DNA of 15,209 nt from an uncultured Prevotellaceae bacterium (GCA_946187025.1 CAMHPM010000007.1:1-15209), one strand, 5' to 3'. Positions 8,881-15,118 are shown, counted from the stretch's first letter. A program made the numbers and translations. Notes: generated from the letters alone by a model not told the origin.

Positions 8881-9918
8881 TTACTTATTATTCTTCTTAT
8901 AATACTTTATGAGTTTTGGCAGAACGTCTTCGAGGTTGCCGCAGATGTTGTAGTCGGCAATCTGGTTGATTGGTGCGTTGGGGTCGTTGTTGATCGAGAT
9001 GATGATGCCCGACTCCTTCATGCCGGCGATGTGCTGGATGGCTCCGCTGATACCGCAGGCGATATATACCTTCGGACGTACGGTGACACCTGTCTGACCA
9101 ATCTGACGGTCGTGGTCGATCCATCCTGCATCGACAGCTGCACGGCTGGCACCTACCTCGGCGTGGATTTCCTTGGCGAGACGGAAGATGAGGTCGAAAC
9201 CTTCCTTGCTTCCCACTCCGTAGCCGCCGGCCACGATGATGCTGGCACCCTTGAGGTTGTGCTTGGCTGCCTCGACGTGACGGTCGAGCACGTGTACCAC
9301 GTAGTCGGTCTCAGGCACATACTTGCCTACTTCGTGCTTGATGACTTCACCCTTGTAGTCGGGGTCGAGAATCTCTTTCTTCATCACTCCGTCGCGCACT
9401 GTTGCCATCTGTGGACGGTGCTCAGGGTTGACGATTGTAGCGATGATGGAGCCTCCGAATGCAGGACGAATCTGCATGAGCTGGTTCTCGTAGTGCTTGT
9501 CGACGAACTGGTCGCCTTCCTTCACCTTCATGTCGAAGTCGTCGATTTCGAGCTGGGTGCAGTCGGCGGTCAGTCCTGAATGCAGTGCCGACGAAACGCG
9601 TGGGCCGAGGTCGCGACCGATGACAGTGGCGCCGAGCAGGCATATCTGTGGTTGTTCTTCTTTAAACAGGTTTACGACTGCCGATGTGTGTGGCAGCGAG
9701 GTGTAGGGGAAGAGGCGCGCGTCGTCAAACACGTGTACGCGGTCAACTCCGTAAGGTATTACTTGCTTTTCAACACCATCGAGACCTGAGCCGATAAGTA
9801 TGGCTTCCAGTTGTACGCCCAGTTGGTTGGCGAGCTTGCGACCTTTGGTGCAAAGCTCCAAACTCACGTCGGCAACCTTGTTGCCTTCGAGTTCACAATA
9901 TACAAATACGTTATTCAT
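8881..9918 (-). CDS. etfA: Electron transfer flavoprotein alpha subunit
   Basis: This 345-residue protein is the FAD-carrying subunit of the soluble electron transfer flavoprotein, which accepts electrons from acyl-CoA dehydrogenases. The N-terminal part (about 1-190) is the nucleotide-binding-like ETF domain, with GATVIGRDLGPRVSSAL. Residues about 205-335 are the FAD domain, with GGYGVGSKEGF, then GQTG at 274-277, and VYIACGISGAIQHIAGM followed by INNDPNAPIN, the family signature for binding the isoalloxazine and ADP parts of FAD. It starts exactly where etfB stops (TAA immediately followed by ATG), as expected for translationally coupled, equimolar subunits. The acyl-CoA dehydrogenase downstream is the likely electron donor. 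Whether this is an ordinary or an electron-bifurcating flavoprotein cannot be settled by eye. Confidence 0.96.
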   Translation of the reverse strand: MNNVFVYCELEGNKVADVSLELCTKGRKLANQLGVQLEAILIGSGLDGVEKQVIPYGVDRVHVFDDARLFPYTSLPHTSAVVNLFKEEQPQICLLGATVIGRDLGPRVSSALHSGLTADCTQLEIDDFDMKVKEGDQFVDKHYENQLMQIRPAFGGSIIATIVNPEHRPQMATVRDGVMKKEILDPDYKGEVIKHEVGKYVPETDYVVHVLDRHVEAAKHNLKGASIIVAGGYGVGSKEGFDLIFRLAKEIHAEVGASRAAVDAGWIDHDRQIGQTGVTVRPKVYIACGISGAIQHIAGMKESGIIISINNDPNAPINQIADYNICGNLEDVLPKLIKYYKKNNK

Positions 9919-10719
9919 TTATCCGATAGTGTTTGATTCAATAAGTTCTTTCATCAGGTTGTCAATATCCTCGTCGCTGCTGGTCAGGGTCTTCGACTCC
10001 TTGGCCTTGAACACGATGCTCTTCACTGTCTTCACGTTGGTAGGGCTTCCTGCCTTACCAATCTGCATTGGGTCGGCATCGATGTCGGCTGCACCCCACA
10101 CGGTAAATTCGGTGTGCTTGTTGGCCATGATGCGCTTCACGTTGCGGCTGCGGCACGGAGCAGCACTGCCGTTCACGGTCACCACGATAGGCATAGGGCC
10201 TTCCACAGTCTCGACACCACCGTCGATGTGGCGGCGTGCCACGATGTGATGCTTGTCGCACTCCAGTATTTCCTCGGTGTAAGTAATCTGTGTCAAGCCA
10301 AGTTTCTCGGCCACCTGCGGACCTACCTGTGCTGTATCGCCGTCGATTGCCTGACGTCCGCAGAGGATGATGTCGTAGTCGCCTATCTTCTTGATAGCCT
10401 GAGCCAGCGAGTAGCTGGTGGCCAAAGTGTCGGCACCACCTAAGGCGCGGTCGGTGAGCAGTATGCCACAGTCGGCACCGCGATACAGACCTTCGCGCAG
10501 CACTTCGGTGGCTTTGGGCAGTCCCATGGTCAGCATGGTGATGGTCGAGCCTGGATTCTTTTCTTTCAGACGGATGGCCTGCTCCAGTGCGTTCAAGTCC
10601 TCGGGATTGAACACAGCAGGCAGGGCAGCACGGTTGACTGTGCCCTCGGGTGTCATGGCCTCAGGTCCCACGTTGTGAGTGTCGGGCACCTGCTTTGCCA
10701 GTACAATGATTTTTAGCAT
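9919..10719 (-). CDS. etfB: Electron transfer flavoprotein beta subunit (FixA family)
   Basis: This 266-residue ETF beta/FixA family subunit pairs with EtfA and carries the AMP site or, in bifurcating types, a second FAD. The start MLKIIVLAKQVPDT is typical. The middle contains VFNPEDLNALEQAIRLKE, LREGLYRGAD and DRALGGADTLAT. The family signature GRQAIDGDTAQVGPQVAEKLGL begins at residue 121. The C-terminal arm (about 190-266) that wraps around the alpha subunit is present. It is the first gene of etfB-etfA-acd and abuts etfA with no spacer. A Bacteroidetes-type -7 element lies about 80 bases upstream. The known role is shuttling electrons between the flavin dehydrogenase and a downstream oxidoreductase, which is not encoded here. 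Confidence 0.95.
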   Translation of the reverse strand: MLKIIVLAKQVPDTHNVGPEAMTPEGTVNRAALPAVFNPEDLNALEQAIRLKEKNPGSTITMLTMGLPKATEVLREGLYRGADCGILLTDRALGGADTLATSYSLAQAIKKIGDYDIILCGRQAIDGDTAQVGPQVAEKLGLTQITYTEEILECDKHHIVARRHIDGGVETVEGPMPIVVTVNGSAAPCRSRNVKRIMANKHTEFTVWGAADIDADPMQIGKAGSPTNVKTVKSIVFKAKESKTLTSSDEDIDNLMKELIESNTIG

Positions 10720-10797
10720 AATCTTTAGTTTGTTATAATTTTGATTTTCCTATATGTCTATTCAACAGCAATGGCATCGTGCCACGCAATTCGACTG

Positions 10798-10805
10798 CAA
10801 AATTA
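10798..10805 (-). promoter_or_regulatory. Probable -7 element of the etfB-etfA-acd promoter
   Basis: On the minus strand TAATTTTG (10805-10798) matches the Bacteroidetes -7 consensus TAnnTTTG, which would start transcription near 10791 and give a leader of about 70 bases. I see no TTTG box at the expected spacing; the nearest is 26 bases upstream. The call therefore rests on the -7 element and its position. Confidence 0.5.
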
Positions 10806-11161
10806 GCAATTTTATTCCGAAAAATAAGCAGCAAACCACAAAAAAAGCACACTTCGTGCTGTTTTGAGTAACAAAACTAATCAAAGCGCACACTGAAGGT
10901 ATCAATTTCTTGCACAGTTACACCTCAAAGTGAGAATAAGTATTTGCCCTGACAAGCCGCAACAATCTACGCAATAATATCTGTCAGCGGTAATAAACTT
11001 AAGCTATAGAAACATGGCATTCCAACGCTGAAAACCTTGCGGCCAAAGCATGTTTGCAGCTGGAGCATTATTTATGTTTGCAGTTTTTATAGTTAGCAAG
11101 TTTTTTATATACCCACGCAATAATTATATTATAATGTTAATGTCCCGGCCAATGTTTTTGT
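10806..11161. other. Gene-free, AT-rich stretch upstream of the etf operon
   Basis: I find no convincing coding frame here on either strand. Features seen are a short hairpin (AGCAC/GTGCT, 10846-10860) followed by seven Ts on the minus strand, a 10-base direct repeat ATGTTTGCAG (11050-11059 and 11074-11083, 24 bases apart), and an isolated TATGTTTG at 11073-11080. The stretch leads into a GC-rich tandem repeat and an integrase remnant, so it may be decayed mobile DNA. Confidence 0.4.
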
Positions 11162-11223
11162 AACTCCGCACTCGCGACCCCGCGACTCCGCACTCGCGAC
11201 CCCGCGACTCCGCACTCGCAACC
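11162..11223. repeat. 22-bp GC-rich tandem repeat, 2.8 copies
   Basis: Two full copies (11162-11183 and 11184-11205) differ only at the first base, and a third partial copy covers 11206-11223. The unit begins ACTCCGCACTCGCGACC. Each unit can form small stems (TCGCG...CGCGA). The block is markedly GC-rich compared with the AT-rich DNA on its left. The partial copy runs directly into the reading frame of the integrase remnant. Confidence 0.85.
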
Positions 11224-11352
11224 ACAATACTAAACAACAACGGTGCCAATATCAAGCCCGTTGCAAGCCTACTCGGCCATAGCGGACTGAAGCACACCGA
11301 GAAATACACCCATGCCGTTGACAAGCTGAAAGAGGATGCCATCAACAGCTAA
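11218..11352 (+). pseudogene. C-terminal remnant of a tyrosine recombinase (phage/transposon-type integrase)
   Basis: A plus-strand frame of about 44 codons reads ATTILNNNGANIKPVASLLG, then HSGLKHTEKYTHAVDKL and KEDAINS, ending at a TAA at 11350-11352. This is the end of the catalytic domain of tyrosine recombinases (XerC/XerD and the integrases of Bacteroides conjugative and mobilizable elements). It contains the catalytic His in LLGH and the Tyr nucleophile in TEKYTH. The rest of the enzyme, including the first catalytic Arg, is absent: upstream the frame runs straight into the 22-bp tandem repeat. There is no start codon for a working protein. I read it as the scar of an integrated element, sitting beside the accessory XRE-dinD pair. 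Confidence 0.8.
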
Positions 11353-11473
11353 ATGCGAAAAGGCACTGTGTAATTTGATTGAGACAGATGTAAAACAAGA
11401 AGTCAGGAACACAAAAAGTGCTAAAAACGAGATATTATTCAACATCAAGTTAGGTGGTTTAACAAATTATGTT

Positions 11474-11481
11474 TATCTTTG
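11474..11481 (+). promoter_or_regulatory. -7 element of the promoter for the XRE-dinD pair
   Basis: TATCTTTG matches the TAnnTTTG consensus exactly. It lies 29 bases before the ATG of the XRE gene, so the leader should be about 23 bases. No TTTG stands at the ideal spacing; the corresponding position is within GTTAGGTGG, so the -33 element is weak or the promoter is regulated. Confidence 0.6.
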
Positions 11482-11510
11482 CACATGTAAATAGCTAAAA
11501 TCAAAAATAA

Positions 11511-11741
11511 ATGACGAAGAAAGATTGCCAAAACAGAATCAGAGTGGTGTTGGCCGACAAGCAGATTACCAACCGTTGGCTTGCCGAGCAGATGGGGGTC
11601 ACCGACATGACTGTCTCCCGCTGGAAAACCAACAAGATACAGCCCTCCATGGCGCAATTCGTAGAAATCGCCCGTCTGCTCCAGGTTGATATAAAAGATC
11701 TGCTGGAAGTGGAGTTCGATGCCGATGGAAAGATTCTATAA
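11511..11741 (+). CDS. Small XRE/Cro-CI family helix-turn-helix regulator
   Basis: This 76-residue protein is essentially one helix-turn-helix domain. The first helix spans about residues 5-16. The turn region WLAEQMGVTDMTVSRWKTNK is at 23-42, with the recognition helix at about 33-40. The segment PSMAQFVEIARLLQVDIKDLL at 45-65 is typical of Cro/CI-type regulators. Having no sensor or dimerisation domain beyond this, it is probably a simple DNA-binding repressor or autoregulator. It lies 18 bases upstream of the dinD homologue on the same strand, so the two are very likely co-transcribed and this protein probably controls the pair. Its operator is not identifiable by eye. Small XRE genes are frequent on mobile elements, which fits the integrase remnant upstream. 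Confidence 0.88.
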   Translation: MTKKDCQNRIRVVLADKQITNRWLAEQMGVTDMTVSRWKTNKIQPSMAQFVEIARLLQVDIKDLLEVEFDADGKIL

Positions 11742-11759
11742 CCAAGAACTATTATTGTT

Positions 11760-12587
11760 ATGAAGAAAGAAGAAATACTGGCTCTATTTAAGAGTTACGA
11801 AGATGCGGTTTGCATGATTGACGAAACTGAATGCTGGAGTGCAAGGGATTTGCAAAAGTTATTCGGATATAGTCTTTGGCAAAACTTTACAAATGTTATT
11901 GCGAAGGCAAAAGAGGCATGTGCCAATGTAGGACAGAATATATTGGATCATTTTATTGACGTCAATAAGATGATAACTGCAGGAAAAGGTGCTCAGCGAG
12001 AAGTGGATGACATTATGCTTACCCGCTATGCTTGCTATCTGGTCGCACAGAATGGCGACCCAAGAAAGCCGCAGATTGCTTTTGCACAGACTTATTTTGC
12101 AGTTCAAACCCGCCGTGCAGAACTGATAGAGCAACGACTTTTGGAAGTTGAGCGAGTTAAAGCACGAGCCAAATTGCAGGAGACAGAACGAAAACTTTCA
12201 GGCATCTTGTATGAACGTGGAGTAAATGACCAGACTTTCGCTGTTATCCGTTCCAAAGGGGATCAGGCACTCTTCCGTTTGAGCACAAACATGATGAAAC
12301 GCAAGTTGGGGATGCCACAAGGCCGTCCTCTTGCCGATTTCCTTCCCACTATAAGCATCAAGGCAAAAGACTTCGCTGCGGAGATGACAAGTGTCAATGT
12401 GCAAGCCAAAGACCTTCAAGGCGAAGCATCCATCACACGGGAACATGTTGACAATAATGCCGCTGTTCGTAAGATGCTCACAGAGCGAGGTATTATCCCA
12501 GAAAATCTTCCTCCTGCAGAAGATGTCAAAAAGGTAGAACGCCGTTTGGCAAGCGAACAGAAGAAGATGTTAAAGAACAAAAAATAA
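11760..12587 (+). CDS. dinD: DinD-like DNA-damage-inducible protein D
   Basis: This 275-residue protein is close in length to E. coli DinD (about 274). It matches DinD along its length: WSARDLQKLFGY at 26-37, KAKEACANVGQNILDHF at 49-65, and the strong family block LTRYACYLVAQNGDPRKPQIAFAQTYFAVQTRR at 87-119. The N-terminal region is of the BRO-N/antirepressor type. A charged, probably coiled-coil segment follows at about 120-150, and the C-terminal half includes the TREHVDNNAAVRKMLTERGI segment. E. coli DinD is LexA-controlled and has been reported to inhibit RecA filament activities. I see no LexA box here; control is more likely by the XRE protein 18 bases upstream. The gene looks more AT-rich in codon choice than leuS or the etf genes, suggesting transfer. 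It ends in tandem stops (TAATAA) and is convergent with tRNA-Leu. Confidence 0.87.
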   Translation: MKKEEILALFKSYEDAVCMIDETECWSARDLQKLFGYSLWQNFTNVIAKAKEACANVGQNILDHFIDVNKMITAGKGAQREVDDIMLTRYACYLVAQNGDPRKPQIAFAQTYFAVQTRRAELIEQRLLEVERVKARAKLQETERKLSGILYERGVNDQTFAVIRSKGDQALFRLSTNMMKRKLGMPQGRPLADFLPTISIKAKDFAAEMTSVNVQAKDLQGEASITREHVDNNAAVRKMLTERGIIPENLPPAEDVKKVERRLASEQKKMLKNKK

Positions 12588-12602
12588 TAAAATATTTGTT
12601 GT

Positions 12603-12649
12603 TTAAAAAGAAAAATCGCTAAGCCTTTGTTTGTAAAGGTTTAGCGATT
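12603..12649 (-). terminator. Terminator of tRNA-Leu (hairpin shared with convergent dinD)
   Basis: The arms at 12614-12628 and 12635-12649 pair over 15 bp (AATCGCTAAGCCTTT with AAAGGTTTAGCGATT, one G-T position) around a 6-base loop. On the minus strand the stem is followed by TTTTTCTTTTT, a classic intrinsic terminator 20 bases after the tRNA 3' end. On the plus strand no T-run follows, so it should stop dinD transcripts less well. Confidence 0.85.
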
Positions 12650-12668
12650 GTTGTCGAGTCTTGGCTCG

Positions 12669-12750
12669 TACCCAGAGCCGGGGTCGAACCGGCACGGGTT
12701 GCCCCACTGGTGTTTGAGACCAGCGCGTCTACCGATTCCGCCATCTGGGC
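12669..12750 (-). tRNA. tRNA-Leu (anticodon CAA)
   Basis: This is an 82-base class II tRNA without an encoded CCA. The acceptor stem is GCCCAGA (5' end at 12750) with TCTGGGT, including a G-U pair at the end, then discriminator A at 12669. The D arm is GCGGAATCGGTAGACGCG. The anticodon arm is CTGGT-CTCAAAC-ACCAG, with anticodon CAA at 12716-12714 (reads UUG). The long variable arm GGGGCAACCCG marks the leucine class. The T arm is GCCGGTTCGACCCCGGC. The adjacent integrase remnant and accessory genes make it a plausible former attachment site, but I found no second copy of its 3' end in the window. Confidence 0.96.
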
Positions 12751-12800
12751 TTTATGCAAAATGCTGATGTAAACTACGCTACACATTACATTTGCGGCTG

Positions 12801-12830
12801 CAAAGGTAGTAAATAATCGACAATTGACAA
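12801..12830 (-). promoter_or_regulatory. Promoter of tRNA-Leu
   Basis: On the minus strand TTG (12830-12828) is followed by 19 bases and TACCTTTG (12808-12801), an excellent Bacteroidetes promoter. Transcription should start near 12795, about 45 bases before the mature tRNA end. The -33 TTG lies within the 7-bp tandem repeat, and phased A-tracts lie upstream. Confidence 0.75.
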
Positions 12831-12842
12831 TTGACAATCGAC
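12818..12842. repeat. 7-bp tandem repeat (TGACAAT), about 3.6 copies
   Basis: CGACAAT, TGACAAT, TGACAAT and a partial CGAC follow one another without gaps. The end units carry C in place of T, making the block look edge-symmetric. It overlaps the -33 element of the tRNA-Leu promoter, so copy-number changes would alter promoter spacing or upstream contacts. Confidence 0.75.
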
Positions 12843-12933
12843 TTTTTTTACTGCACACACGCTTTTTTTTGCTGCAACTGGTGGTATTTTTGCAATTTCA
12901 GCATGGTTTTTTGCCTCCGTAGATACTTTTTTT
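12843..12933. promoter_or_regulatory. Five helically phased T/A-tracts, predicted curved DNA
   Basis: T-runs lie at 12843-12849 (7), 12863-12870 (8), 12887-12891 (5), 12907-12912 (6) and 12927-12933 (7). Their centres are about 20.5, 22.5, 20.5 and 20.5 bases apart, close to two helical turns (21). Tracts in phase like this bend DNA. On the tRNA strand they are A-tracts at about -50 to -138 from the predicted tRNA-Leu start, where A-tracts can boost stable-RNA promoters. The stretch has no gene. The remaining 117 bases to the next start codon show no clear promoter. Confidence 0.5.
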
Positions 12934-13050
12934 AGGTTGCATGAATTAAACTTTCGAGGTTTCTGCGCATCTCTTTTTGTGTGCAAAGGGATGTATTTCA
13001 GCCTTTAGAATGGCATTGATGACAAACATAAACAACTATAAAATCAATAT

Positions 13051-14985
13051 ATGAACAAATCGGATTTCAGACATTATCTGCTCAACGCAATGCTGACCGG
13101 CTCCATGATGCTGGCAGGCATGATGGCTTCACATGCTGCCGATAAGACTACGGTCACTATCAAATATGATGGCAACAAAGCCACTGTGGCCAACAAAGTG
13201 AAGGGTGTGAGTGTTACAACCGACGGTGCACGGGTCACTGTCGATAACAGCCTTACCGACAAGGAGGTGGAGTTTGTGCTCAGCGGAAAGAGCGACAACG
13301 GACAATTCATTTATAATGGTACATATAAAACTACCGTCAGCCTCAAGGGTCTGCATTTGCATTCCACCGATGGGGCTGCCATCAACCTGAAATGTGGTAA
13401 GCGCATGAAGGTGAACATCGAAGCGGGTACTTCAAACTATCTTGAAGACGGCCCCGACACGCTGCACAAAGCATGTCTATATACCAAGGGGCACCTCGAA
13501 CTCGAGGGTGGAGGCACACTCAGCGTGGTGGCACACTCAAAGAGTGCCATTGCTGCAAAGGAATATGTAGAAGTAAAAAAGTCGATGGGCAAGATCGACA
13601 TCACTTCAGACACAGGCAACGGAATCAACTCGGGCAGCACACTCACAATCCTGGGTGGTGAGCTCAGCATCAACCTGTCGAGTGTTGACAAGAAAGGGTT
13701 GAAGTCGGATTCCACGATGACCCTCTCCGACTGCCAGCTCACCATCCGCATGACAGGCGATGGTGGTAAGGGAATCAAGTGTGGAGGCGATCTTGTAGTC
13801 AACGATGCCAAAATCGACATCATCACCAGCGGCAACTTCGTGAGCGAAGCCAGCGGATGGGGCATGGGAGGATTCGGTGGCCCTATGGGTGGCTTCGGAG
13901 GTTTCGGAGGATCTGACGACGAAGAAGGCCCTGACGGTGAGATGCCGGGATTCGGTGGAGGATTCGCAGGTGGGTTTGGTGGATTCGGTGGTCCCGGTGG
14001 AGGTTTCGGAGGGCCACGAGGCTTTGGAGGACCGCGAGGCGAGATGAACGACTCGACCATGCAACGCATGATGGAAGAGGGGCGCAAACGATTCGAGGAG
14101 ATGATGGCCAGCGGCGAGATGCCCGACTTCGGTGGCTTCGGCGGCGGATTCGGTGGTTTCGGTCGTCCCGATGGTGAAGAAGGATTCGGAGGCCCCGGCG
14201 GAGGCTTCGGCGGATTCGGTGGTTTCGGTGGTCGTGGCAACAACATCGAGATTAGCGACTCAATACGTCAGTTGCTGTTTGCTGATACCGAAAACGAAGA
14301 ACGCGGTATGGGTTTTGCAAAACGTAAATACAACGGCAGCGCAAAAGCCGTGAAGGTGGTAGGCAGCGTAATCATAAACGGCGGCGACATAAAGCTCGAA
14401 ACACAGTCGGCAGGTGCTGAAGGCCTTGAGGGTAAGCAGGGAATCACGATAAACGGAGGCAAGCTACACATCAAGTCGCACGACGACGGCATGAATTCGA
14501 GTGGCAAAATTGTGTTCAACGGAGGCAACACATTTGTGTGGAGCAAGGGCAACGATGCCATCGATTCCAACTCACGTGGTGCAGGTGCCATCACTGTAAC
14601 AGGCGGAACAGTCATCTCATGCTCACAAACCGGTTCGCCCGAAGAAGCTTTCGACTGCGACTTCTCGCCAATGCTACTCACCGGAGGTACCGTGTTTGGC
14701 ATGGGAGGCTCGATGGGTGGCGAAGCAACAGCACCAGCCGAGGGTGCCGACACACAACCAACTGTCGTGCTGTCAGGACTTCCGTGTCCGAAAGGCAAGA
14801 CACTCGTCGTAATCGACAAAAGCGGTAAGGAACTCTTCAGCTTCGACATACCTTTCTCCATGCAACAGAGCAGCAGCATACTTTCGTTGCCACAGTTTAA
14901 GAAAGGTGAGACATTCACACTGAAGATAAAACAACCCGACGTAACACTAAAGCAATTCACGTTCGACAACGTCATTGCACGTTGA
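13051..14985 (+). CDS. Exported beta-helix carbohydrate-binding protein (Cthe_2159/DUF4353 type) with a Gly/Phe-rich insert
   Basis: This 644-residue protein has a Sec signal peptide (1-30, likely cut at ASHA-AD). Residues about 30-270 and 400-560 are built of short beta-helix rungs rich in Gly, Asp and Asn, for example GHLELEGGGTLSV, STLTILGGELSI, GITINGGKLHIKSHDDGMNS and GAITVTGGTVIS. This is the pattern of the Cthe_2159-like family, whose founder binds cellulose and acidic polysaccharides with calcium. Residues 271-396 interrupt the helix with FGG/GFGG repeats plus acidic patches (DDEEGPDGE) and a charged, probably helical stretch (about 331-357). Residues about 580-644 form a final beta domain. 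No T9SS sorting domain is seen, so anchoring is unclear. It stands alone: no transport or regulatory partner is in the window. The carbohydrate ligand is inferred from the family only. Confidence 0.8.
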   Translation: MNKSDFRHYLLNAMLTGSMMLAGMMASHAADKTTVTIKYDGNKATVANKVKGVSVTTDGARVTVDNSLTDKEVEFVLSGKSDNGQFIYNGTYKTTVSLKGLHLHSTDGAAINLKCGKRMKVNIEAGTSNYLEDGPDTLHKACLYTKGHLELEGGGTLSVVAHSKSAIAAKEYVEVKKSMGKIDITSDTGNGINSGSTLTILGGELSINLSSVDKKGLKSDSTMTLSDCQLTIRMTGDGGKGIKCGGDLVVNDAKIDIITSGNFVSEASGWGMGGFGGPMGGFGGFGGSDDEEGPDGEMPGFGGGFAGGFGGFGGPGGGFGGPRGFGGPRGEMNDSTMQRMMEEGRKRFEEMMASGEMPDFGGFGGGFGGFGRPDGEEGFGGPGGGFGGFGGFGGRGNNIEISDSIRQLLFADTENEERGMGFAKRKYNGSAKAVKVVGSVIINGGDIKLETQSAGAEGLEGKQGITINGGKLHIKSHDDGMNSSGKIVFNGGNTFVWSKGNDAIDSNSRGAGAITVTGGTVISCSQTGSPEEAFDCDFSPMLLTGGTVFGMGGSMGGEATAPAEGADTQPTVVLSGLPCPKGKTLVVIDKSGKELFSFDIPFSMQQSSSILSLPQFKKGETFTLKIKQPDVTLKQFTFDNVIAR

Positions 14986-15017
14986 CATCAGTTTGAGTAC
15001 ATACTTATATTTGACAC

Positions 15018-15083
15018 AATGCGCACCGATTTAATAATATAACGAGTATTTATCACCCCTTACATATTAATTTTGTGCGCATT
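15018..15083. repeat. Spaced 9-bp inverted repeat upstream of the last gene
   Basis: AATGCGCAC (15018-15026) and its exact reverse complement GTGCGCATT (15075-15083) flank 48 bases of AT-rich DNA, just upstream of the promoter of the next gene. It could be an operator pair or part of a terminator region for the gene before it; no T-run follows directly. Confidence 0.4.
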
Positions 15084-15110
15084 ATACTTCTTCGTTTCAC
15101 ATAAAATGTC

Positions 15111-15118
15111 TATCTTTG
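15111..15118 (+). promoter_or_regulatory. -7 element of the promoter for the last, partial gene
   Basis: TATCTTTG matches TAnnTTTG exactly and lies 35 bases before the ATG at 15154. No TTTG box is present at the ideal distance; the region holds TTCTTCGTTTC. Confidence 0.6.

Noticed and set aside
10846..10860. AGCAC/GTGCT hairpin followed by seven Ts on the minus strand as an intrinsic terminator.
   Set aside because: A five-base stem is weak and there is no minus-strand gene upstream of it to terminate; kept only as a note in the gene-free stretch.
11050..11083. A promoter for the integrase remnant (TATGTTTG with TTTG upstream).
   Set aside because: The spacing between the boxes is only 16 bases and no intact gene follows; such short AT-rich matches are frequent by chance.
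11162..11223. A possible CRISPR array.
   Set aside because: The units are directly adjacent with no variable spacers, and no cas gene is near.
11124..11345. A minus-strand frame of 73 codons over the tandem repeat and integrase remnant.
   Set aside because: The plus strand gives a clear recombinase C-terminus in the same place; the minus frame has no family signature.
13437..14246. A 269-codon minus-strand frame rich in PPKPPNPP.
   Set aside because: It is the mirror of the Gly/Phe-rich coding region on the plus strand; the proline pattern is just the complement of glycine codons, and it has no signal or domain.
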